NCBI GenBank assembly: GCA_013396915.1 | Contig: VWZL01000675.1 | Span: 167,302-231,301, forward strand | Direction of reading: 5' to 3' | Source: Stercorarius parasiticus | Taxonomy: Eukaryota > Chordata > Aves > Charadriiformes > Stercorariidae | DNA: 64,000 bases | In this document: one piece after another, positions 54,458 through 64,000 of the stretch | Position numbering within the stretch: the stretch's first letter is position 1 | Layout: each line of letters starts with the position of its first letter | The notes under the pieces: generated by a model | Seen by the model: the letters and a program-made list of their open reading frames with translations, nothing else | Database searches by the model: none | Told to the model about the DNA's origin: nothing | Made by a program: the position numbers and the translations under genes

Positions 54458-57400
54458 ATCCTGTGCACTGAACATGTATCGCAGTACTTGCAGAGAAGGG
54501 GATCAAATTAAACATCTACACAAAATGGATACTCTGAACATGGCCCAATTTTTAAGTCTTTAGTTTTGCGGTGTAATGTTTTTCAAGTAATTTTGGGAGA
54601 GGGTTGAATGGGTTTTGCTTAAAAAGGCAATTTCATTTAAAAAAAAAAAAAGAAAGAAGTATTGTCTTGCTTCCACTTTGGTTATCCAAAGAGTTGCAAC
54701 AGCAAAGATTTCTGCTGTAAGATAAGAAATTGAATTATTCTGGGATGTTATCAAATAAATTACAGGTAGGGATTTGAGAGAGGGGAGCAGTGGGCGTGGT
54801 TTTGCTGAATTAATAGTTGTGTACTTATGCGTGACTCCGTAACAGAGGAGGGGTCAGGCCTGGAAACATACAGCCTATGGAGGGATTCCTAAATTCGTGC
54901 GTGTGTGGGACCGTAGCTACAGTTCCCAAGGCACAAGCAGGAGTAGGGTTGCGTTGATAACTCGGCACTACCAGCCCTCCTTCTGTCCTGGCTTTTTCCA
55001 GCTGCCACACTGTGTCTGGAGCTATTGCAGCAGCTGGTGACTTTATAGATGGACAACCAGGAGGGAAGAGCCCTCTCGGAGCTGTTGTGCCCGTGGTTAG
55101 GACTGGAGGCGGTCAAAGGCAGGAGAGTGCTACAGCTGGTCCCAGCCCCCAGATAAAGGTTTTAGCATAACATTGGGGAATATATTGCAAGATAAGAAAC
55201 CACAGTGTGACTGTGTTGTTTCCTGTAGTCTGCTGATCATCTGCAATTACTAGAAGCTTGCATTATTTTTGAAGAAGCAAGCCCCAGGGGATGTGAAAGA
55301 AAGGTCAATAAATAATACACACAGAGAGATATGGTTAAGGAAGAACTGAGTTAAGTTAAACAAAAACAAAACAAAACAAAACAAAAAAAAGAGATCCTGA
55401 GGACAGATGCTTACTGAAAAAAAAAAAATTAAATATGTATTTGCCCTGTGAAGAAGCTTTTCCCCTTTGTTCCAGACATTGCGAAGAGCCACTTCAGCCT
55501 GGGAGGAGATGGGTAAGTCTTGCCTCAGGCAAGTTGTAAATCCCAGAGCAATCTCCTAAGAAGGTGTGTTTTACTAGCTGTTTCCACGTGGGGGGCACTA
55601 AGGTGGTAGGCACCAATTAATGCAGTTGAAGGTTAATTGAGCATACAAAACCATTTAGAGGAACGTGGCAATTCCTGACAAATTTCCGTTTTCCTGCCGC
55701 CTCCTTTCCTGTCCTATCCTTTGGATGTACCTAATAGCTTTTGTGTTTTTCAAGCTCATCCTTTTTCCAGTGTCTGTGGATCACCTCTCCTCCCTTCAAA
55801 ATTCTACTTTAAAGGAAATAGGTTGTGTAGCCTTGTTTGCATGTTTGGTTGAAGGGAAAAATACCAGCTGGAAGTGGGAGCAGGACATACTTACTTTGAG
55901 ATGGGGCTGAATTTAAGGCTTCAGGAGCATACCGCATTAAAACGCTCATTTTCTTACAAAGTGGTGTTGCTGTGACAGGCGTTTGATGTGTGGTGGGTAC
56001 ACAGAGTCACATTAAAATGCGCCTAGCCTCTGTGACCGCAGGATAGAGCAGGGAGATGCAACCTCTCTTCTGGTGGAGCAGCATAATTTTAATCACTTCC
56101 TTAAATACAGTGCCACTGTCCCAGGTGTGTTTTGCAGCTGGTCCCTGGATCTGTTTCATCCCAGGGGGCAATTTTCAGGGACCGGTGGTCACTGGGTTCC
56201 TAAAAAGCAGCCTCTGATCTTCTCCTTCACCTTTCCCCATCTGTCTTTCCTTGTTTATCCTTTTCTGTCCTTTGCTATTGTTGCTCAAATAGGGGCCACA
56301 TGTGGTGATGGTGACTGACGTTTAAAAATATGTCTAAATATAAAAAGAAGACAAAAGAGGAAGACGGTGCCTTGCTGAGCTAAGAGCTGGAGCCCTCTCG
56401 GAGAAGGGACAGATATTCTGCTCAGGGAGTGATAAAACTGTGGTGCTTCCCTAGGCAAAACTTGGTTCCTTTAAAAATAAGTCAGTCACAGCAATCTGAA
56501 TAAATATAAAAACATGTAAATTTGCTGATGAGACAAATCTGGAAACAAAGATGATGACAAAGGTCTCTAAAATATGCCACAGTCTTGCTAGGCTGCCAAG
56601 TAGGGAAGAAAATGGCATTCTAGCAACAAAACAGTGGAGAAGATAAGCAGGAGCACACAGAAAGAGAAGAATGCTTCCATCCCCTTTGGGCCACTTTTAT
56701 TCACTTTTATTTTCCCTCTGCTTTGTCTTTTCTTTCCCCCCCACTGCAAATGGCTTACTCCACAAACCTCCTTTCTTGTCCCTTGCCCTCTCCCTGTCCG
56801 TGAGTTGCCCTAAGCCACTCCTGGCAAGGCAATATCCTCACCAGGCTCCCAAAGTGCCCTTCCACTGGGTAGCGATCACTCCTCGGGTTGACTGATTTAA
56901 AGGATAAAGTGCTATGTGGCACTGGTTCAGTCTTTAATAATGAGCCCCTGTTCATTAAGCATGCTCTGTCATTGCTAATGAGGTCTCAAATTAACATCTT
57001 GGTGACGAATACCTGGTGCTGCTCCCTGCCTCATGCCAACACGAGTGCTTAGCCATGTTGTGAGACAGAACTCTTCCTGCTGAAAAATAATTTGTTCTGT
57101 TTTAACCCAGGTTACTTTATGGCTGATGCTGTCACTGAGTATTCTCCTATTTACACCTGCTCTCCCAGCAACACTAAGCAGGAAGGAGGAAAGTATGGCT
57201 GAGCTCTGCAGGGTGTTCATATTTTATGGACCAGAGTCAGCTGAGCTTTTGGGATCACAGTGCAATGTCTTGATGTTCTACTGTCCAGCAGAGGATGATG
57301 AACCACCTTGCAGCCACAGTGATGCAAAAGTCGCTTGTTCAGATAAAACCTGTGCCCATCCCTGCTCCGGCTGAGCCACCGCACTTTGTAGACACTGGCT

Positions 57401-59837
57401 GAAATTAAGGCCTTTTTTCCCTACTACCTTGACTAGGCTGTGGAGATGGTAACCTTCCACTGTGGTGGGCAGTGACCTGCTGCAACCCTGAGGGCTAGCA
57501 CTCCAGAGGCTTAAATTCAATGTCAGTTCCCTTCCTACAGCTTTTCTGTCTACACCCACAAAATAATTGCTTGAAAATTGGTATGAGCTTGCTAATGAGC
57601 TCCCCCTGGAAGGCTGAAACGCTCTGCAGCGCCTGGCTGAAGGAAGAGCCTCCACAGTGCTGTGACTTGAGTACCTGTGGCCAAAAGCGAGATGTGCTGG
57701 TGAAGCTGGCAGCTTCTAACTGGTGCTAACTGGTACACCCTGATTCAGTACTGTGATATTCACGCCCATAATTACAATAACTCTGAAGCATTTCCACTGG
57801 ATACTTATAAATCATTTATTATTCAGCAGTGTCATCCTTGAAAATGAGTAGTTGCTGGATTTTGGGGTTTGTGTTCTGACAGTGGATTTATTCTTTCAAA
57901 TTTATGGATTTATCCTACTTTGATCTAATGAGAACTGACAACATGTTGTTTGAGTATTAATCACAACCATCCCACGGTGCAAACTGTGACAAACTGTTGA
58001 AGCTCAATCTCTTTATTTTTATGTTTCAATCGCTGTCTTCTGTAAAAATATATCATAGGCATGCCACTTCTGCAAAAAGCTGAAAAAAGTAAAGCTGAAA
58101 GTCACTGGCTGCAGTTCAGCCAGTTACTAAATCCTGGTGGGGGCTGAAGGGACCATGAATGAAGAGAAAATGAGAAGCCCTGGCTGCAACTGGGAATGCT
58201 GTGGGAGACAGTGGGATGCATAGGGGTGAGTGTGTGCACTCCTTGTCTGCCTGGAGCATTTCCTACAGCTCCTGCAGAGTCACACGCCCCCGTCGGTGAT
58301 GTTTACCTGGCTCTGTTCATGTACCCCCACTGATCTCAGCTTACCTCCTAAAATCGTACCCAGTTTGGTCCGCGAATTAAACCTGCATTTGATGCAGCCT
58401 CTGGGGCTGTTGCTGGGTACCAAGAACGCCGCCGGCAGAGACCGGCCCAAGCTGGGGGCTTGCGCTGCCATCCTTACCTTCTCCCTGGGCCACCACCTCC
58501 GTCCCGCTGGCTACAGAGAGGGTCCCTGAGCAGCTCTGCTCCCTCCAAGGGAGTGGTTTTAATGCTCACCTGTGGCGTGCTGTTCTAGGGAAAGGAGAAT
58601 CATCACAAAAGTCAATAATAAATGAAAAAGCGTAAGATTTCCAGCCTATTACTCATTTATGAGTCATAAAGTTGTTCCAGGTGCTTGTATTTTCTTCATT
58701 TTGTTGACTTTGTTCTTGAATGTAAGACAGCAGTCTTACAAGCTCACTGATAATGATATCTCAGTACAGCAATTGCCAATAATCGAAACAGTGATTTCTA
58801 GTAACTGTCAACAATCTTTAGGTTTAATTACCGCCATTAGCACTTTCTTTAATGGCAGACTTAGTAGAGAGTTCTGCACAAGCATCAGATAAATTGAAAA
58901 GAAAAAAAAGAGAAAGGAGCTGGCAGTGGAAGGATAATAGCTATAATTAAAAAGTGTGAAGCTTTGTTTTACATTCTCTTTCTAAAAGAGTTTTCTGTAT
59001 AAGCTGTACATAACGAACCACTAATTTAGAATGCAATTTAGGATGAATGTGTTTTCAGTGGACTAGAAGAAGTGAATACTGTCTTTTCATACACAGAGCT
59101 GGGATTCGGTCTGTAGTTTAGCCGCACCAGTTTTGTTGCGTTTTTGCATTTACGCAAAGAACATGCTAATCCTCTCCACAGCGAGGCCTTGAATTCGGTA
59201 CTCCAGTGGCTCTGTTCAAGCTTCCCTTTGTGTGTCAAGGTTGCTGCAGGGAATTTTTTGGTTTGGGTGGATTAGTTCACGGTTACAGTAAAGTTCGAAT
59301 AAGATCTATAAAGGCTGCTTTAGTCACAAACAATCTGTATCCTCCTGGAAAATGCTGCCGTTGCTTTGTGTAATAACATTTTTAATAGACCAAATTGCCC
59401 GTTGTTAAGAAATGCATCAATGTAATGCTGCATTTGGTGAATGCAGAATGTGGGGAGTTGTGCAGGCTGCTCACAGTGACAACAGATCGGAGAGGAAACA
59501 GTTGTTCTGAACCCTGTGGTTCAGATTAAAATAATGGCTTTGTTTTCTGAAAGAGGGGGAAATTGAGATATTTCCCTTTCTTATGTTTTCACAGTTTGAA
59601 ACCATATCCTGGCTGCTTAGAAATACAGTGGTAAAATTCCCATTGACCTCTCTTTAGACTTATTTTTCCTCCCAAGATTTTTAGGGTTGGGGTTTGGGGT
59701 TTTTTTTGGCATATTATTAATTGCACCTTTTGAATTCCTCAGCCCAGCAAAGTGATGCTTAACGGTAAGGATAAATGTTCTCAGTCAATAGGATTGCTAA
59801 CCTGCGTGGGGTGAAACCATCCTTCAGAATACCCAGC
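54458..59837. other. Intergenic region
   Basis: Contains an AAAAC-type repeat (55361-55390) and unique AT-rich DNA. A Cys-rich ORF at 57126-57374 has no matching domain. Confidence 0.55.
55361..55390 (+). repeat. (AAAAC)n simple repeat
   Basis: About four to five CAAAA units run into an A-run. Confidence 0.9.
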
Positions 59838-59890
59838 ATCACAGAACCATAGCATTGCCGAGGTTGGACGGCACCTTTCAGATCACCTGT
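59838..59890 (-). mobile_element. CR1 3' end scrap
   Basis: The reverse complement reads as the CR1 terminal segment: a diverged AGGTGATCTGAAAGGTGCC followed by the CCAACCTCGG region and a tail ending in TCTGTGAT. Confidence 0.75.
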
Positions 59891-62800
59891 GGAGCAGAGC
59901 GCCAGTGCTGCCTGTGAGCAAGCCGTAAGAGCAGCCCAAACCTCTCTCTGTCCTTTTCAGTCCCTCAAACAGCTTTGGATTAAATTCTGTATTTCCTCGT
60001 TTCCTTGAGCGCCCAGGGAATTGGTGTGGGAGCGGAAATGCAGTGTGCTGAGCCCCTCTCCGTGCTCCTGCCACTCCCCTGGCCCCAGGGCGCCAGCGGA
60101 GAGTCTGCTCAGGGAAGGGCAGGGCCAGGCGGAGGAGGGAAGCGTGGTTTCGGTAAATCCAGAAAACCCCAAGTAGTTCTCCCTCTTCTTCATTTCCAAA
60201 TTTCTGTACTGATGGGGTGAGCTGGGACCGCTTCTTTTTTTTTTCTTTTAAAAAGTTAAAAAAAACCTACCGCACTTACCTCATTGGCAAGTTCTGGTGT
60301 TTTTCACCCCACTGGGGAAAATAAAAGCATAAAATAAAAGCTAGTGGATGTTTCCCCAGTCTTTCAGAGTCTGAAGAGAAGTGTAGAGCCCGCCACATAC
60401 GCAGCTGGTTGCCTGCAATTCTGGAAAATTCACAGTTGCGGTAAGAGCAGCCCAAATAATCCTGCAAATTCTGTACATGCCTGTAATAACCTGCGAGATG
60501 CATGAAATTCAGTCTGAGGTTGAAGCTGAGCTCCCTGGACAGTTTGTCTTTCAAGTTCCTTTCACATGGAAAGCAGGAGCCCTGAGCTGAGCGTTGTACG
60601 TCCCACAGATGTACACCACCCTTGGGGACTGAATTTATTACCAGTTCAAGCAAAAGTATAGAAACAAAACTGCAGAGATACTCTCTCGGATGCCTATCTA
60701 GCACCCCTCCAGGAGACCCCCCGCTGCCCCTTTCCCTCTGATCTCTGCTAGAAAGAACAAGGAGTGTTCGCAGGAGCGAGGCCCTCGGCATTACGGGATC
60801 AGAGGCACTTGACGCAGACCCTGCAGCCACGAAGCAGGGTAGGACCCAGCACGTGTCCTTCCATGCCTTCATCTGGGACACGCAGTCTGGGTCTGGATCC
60901 CTAGCCTTTCTCAGCACACGGCCTGACAAGCCTGCTTCTTAGTTACTCGGGAGGGAAGGAAGAATGTCCCTCCCTTTTTTTTTTTCCCCTGGGGAATAAG
61001 AGTTTATTTTACTGAACAAGACCAAGGGGCAGCATACGATCAAACGGGAAAAAAATGCTGATGGGTAAATGAATAATATACTTCATTGTTTTGCAGAGAT
61101 GCTTCTGTGCAACTCTGGACTTAAAACTGTGTGAAATGACCAGTAAGAACTCATCTCCACTGTCTTTCTGCAAGTGTGTCGGTTTTATGGATTTTAGGTT
61201 TTATTTCTAATTCTCTGCAGCACTAAAATGTGCATTTTGTCACCTCCTCACCAGCACTCGCAGCAGATATTTGCTGGCCAGGTTTGTTTGAATGAGAATG
61301 CCAGTTTTTTTCAGGAAGAGAAGTGGGTCAGCCAGACCTAGAAAAATGCAAGGCAATAAATCTTGTCCACTCTCTAACTCTCCGTGTTGCACACAATATG
61401 TCAGCAATCCCTACCTTACCTTGTGCAGTGTCATCCCCACGTGGAGGTGCGGAAAGTACTGTGAGTGTCCCACCAGCTGCCCCTGGTGTGTGTATTTGAC
61501 TCGACCCCAGGAACCTTATTCTTTAAGTACCTCTGGAGGGGTTTTTGAGGTTCCTCACACCTGCTCGGGGAGGAGTTACAGAGCACCATGCCACCATCTC
61601 TGCCTGAATTCCCCTTGCCTCTACAACCAAGCAGCAGAAATGGTGCTTCCTCATACAGCATAGGTGGCAAATCAGACTTGCGTTGAGTAACTCATCACCC
61701 ATCTCAGACCTTCAGCAGCTGAGCAGGTGTTATAGTGGAGCGCTCTATGAAAGCTGGTAAAATTCATGGAATTTTCCTTTCCTTGGCAGTGCAGATATGC
61801 TCTGAGAAATGAATGGGGAGGACGGGAGGAATTGCCTCTTCTTTCTCAGTAGGTCTGCTCCCCGTGTGTGTTCAGAACCCAAACTTCTGGCTTCAGCAGC
61901 TCGAATACGATATTACTGCATGTACTCCTTATTCCCTCTCCTCAGCAGAGCTGGAGCTGCAGCGCTGACCTGGGGGGGCTGCGGCACAGCAGAGCTCGGG
62001 GGGCCCAGCCCTCCCCACATGGGCACAGCACTGGGGAACATGCTCTCTCTCTCTTTATATTAATTTTTGGTTCAACACCACTGCAGAAGGAAGAGGATCT
62101 TTCTCTGTCATCTAATCAAGCAAAGACCGGTTCCTCCTAACAGCATCTGCTACGTTTATACATGCAGGAAAACCCAGATTCATCAACTACACGCACATGT
62201 GGACAACTGTGAAGGGGTTACAGTAGGGCAAGTATGATGGGAACAATATTGATGAGGTTTTCTTCACATAAACACAAGTTCTAGACTACAGAACTCTTAT
62301 GTGTGATTTTTTATTTCTATTTTTTATTACTTTTATTTTTATAGCTGTCTCTAAGTAGACATCTACATTTAAAATTACAGGATTAAAGCAATTCTTTTCT
62401 TTGGGGTAAACTTGAACTGAAGCGATGCACTCATATTTAAAATAAATACTAAATATGCAGAACCTTGTAGCAAACTGTTAGACAAGAGATTTGGTTTCCC
62501 TTATGTTATTATCTTCACCACTGTTAATAATGCCTCTTCTTATCTCTTCTCAAAGCCATGCTATTGAAATTGGACTATATCGCCAAATATATCTCATGTC
62601 AGCATGAGTCAAGCTAGGAAGCACAGGCAGTATCTTTTTCATTAAGCTTTCCTATAGTCTACTACATTGTCAGGTCTTTTTTTTGCAAAGGTAGTGGTAT
62701 CTTTTCAGAAAACTACTCCAAAGAAAGCAGATGAGTTTCACCGGTTTTCACAGGAGTTGACCAAGGTAGGGCATGCGTTTGTGCTGCTTTGCTGATAGGG

Positions 62801-64000
62801 AAAACCCATTCATTTTATAATTACAAGCTGTAAGAAAAAGCTCTTTTGATATGTAGATTTTTCAGTTATTCCAAATATTCAAAGCATTTTAGAAGGGGAA
62901 ACGCTTGATTATGAGATAACTTGTCTCAGGAAGCAAAAAATTCTGGCAACAGTACAAAGGCTTAAGGCTGGTCTAAGCAAGTCCTGCTCAACTGTGGGGT
63001 TGGCACAGCATGGTCAACTACGTTGGAGGAAGAGCGCAGAGGGAGACAGTTTCTCCACCTGTTTCCAGCCTGCTCAGTGACTTGTGACAACTCTTCTAGT
63101 CTTTACTTACACTTCCTCCTTTCACCTCTTCATTTTTGAACACGGGCTCTCTGGTTTGCCCCTCTCTCTAGTTTGTCTACCCTTATGTGCCTCAACAGCA
63201 CCAAACGTGAATGGTCTAGGATCTTGGTTGGAGTCTTTTGGTGCTATTGCATATAAATTCAAATCTAGCCACAAATCCAAGCCAGGCTGCTAATTTAGGG
63301 GATGTGTAATACACTAAATTTCCTGTTAAGAGTGCTAATGGTCTGTTTAGAGGTGGGAGAAGAGCTCTGCTCTGCATTTACAGATATGCAGGAAGACTGA
63401 GAATTGTCTGCTTACCTCATTGAGGAACTGCAAACCATGTCAATTCACTCTGAAGCTATGCAACTGACAAACCAGGATGCCTGCTTTAGAAAAACCTTTT
63501 ATGACTTCTTTTGTTTTTCTTTTCATCTTATAATGAACTGCTCCGCTTGCTTGCTGGTAGGCAAAACCTATTTCCTCACTATAAGGTTTCCTTGCTTAGC
63601 GTTGCTGTTCTTGCAACCACATCCACCAAGAAATGCGCCAGGAGACCTGGGTCTCATTTACTGTGACTTCATTAACATAAATCCTTTGTGAATGTGCATT
63701 CTAAACAAATCAAGAGAAAGACGCTTAATGAAAATGAACACATTAACAAAGCAACATACAATAATGCAGTAGCAAAGCACCCGCAGAGAAAGGATGCTAC
63801 AAAATGCTTTTGTAGTAGAGTCTATCTCAGTCTCATCGGTTTCCTGTACCAAAGAAACCAGCACAAGGTGTGCAGAGCACAGTGCTGCCTTCCTCTGAGA
63901 ACATCACTGCAGTTCTCTGGGGGCTTGTCATAAACTTACAGCAGCACCTAGTTTTGTCCGGATAAAAAGGCGTAGGTGACAGCTGAAGGTAGCCTTGCAA
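59891..64000. other. Intergenic region to the end of the window
   Basis: Includes a GC-rich patch (about 60005-60150), a 217-codon minus-strand ORF (60276-60929) with no recognised content, and one possible short exon (62709-62765). No confident gene. Confidence 0.5.

Noticed and set aside
57126..57374. Cys-rich + ORF considered as part of a sushi-domain gene (SUSD3 follows FGD3 in mammals)
   Set aside because: It lacks the conserved Trp and Cys spacing of a sushi module and has no convincing splice frame.
61292..61663. 123-codon Cys-rich + ORF
   Set aside because: Irregular Cys spacing with no known domain. An overlapping antisense frame is equally open.
1..64000. Search for CRISPR arrays, operons, prophage or other microbial systems
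   Set aside because: Split exons, GT-AG introns and CR1 LINEs show vertebrate DNA. No regular spaced repeats or gene clusters are present.

Overview
The window is vertebrate nuclear DNA, most probably from a bird. It holds one gene spread over about 45 kb, made of short exons with GT-AG introns. The interspersed repeats I can recognise are all CR1 LINE copies with the 3' ends typical of birds and reptiles (short ATTCTGTG or ATTCTATG repeats). There are two sequencing gaps: a single N at 18845 and 66 Ns at 29545-29610.

The gene is FGD3, a FYVE, RhoGEF and PH domain protein, on the + strand. I placed 17 exons by matching splice sites, reading phase and the protein family. They run from an N-terminal exon at 2309-2477 to the stop codon at 47259-47261. 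From the ATG at 3664, which corresponds to the usual FGD3 start, the joined frame is 762 codons. The order is an acidic N-terminus, DH domain (about residues 190-373), PH1 (about 403-505), a Gly/Ser linker exon, FYVE zinc finger (about 568-625) and PH2 (about 656-755). The exon at 2309-2477 joins in phase and without a stop to the exon carrying this ATG. A longer N-terminal form, starting outside the window, is therefore likely.

Layout: 1-2308 is intron or 5' region with no recognisable exon. Exons at 2309-4212 code for the N-terminus. After a 7.6 kb intron, 11820-20165 codes for DH, 23118-25780 for the end of DH and PH1, 30140-30202 for the linker, 36225-38327 for FYVE, and 40753-47261 for PH2 and the C-terminus. 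Polyadenylation signals lie at 47993, 48256 and 48427. From about 48.5 kb to the end I see no confident gene; it looks intergenic, with a CR1 copy at 53943-54457 and a CR1 scrap at 59838-59890.

The best points for a second look are the in-frame upstream FGD3 exon, a 4-nt tandem donor at 13257/13261, two NAGNAG acceptors, the assembly gaps that cut CR1 copies, a CR1 copy flanked by an 11-bp direct repeat, a perfect 13-bp hairpin, a 38-bp tandem duplication and two intronic CpG clusters. I found no tRNA, rRNA, CRISPR array, viral gene or undescribed multi-gene system.
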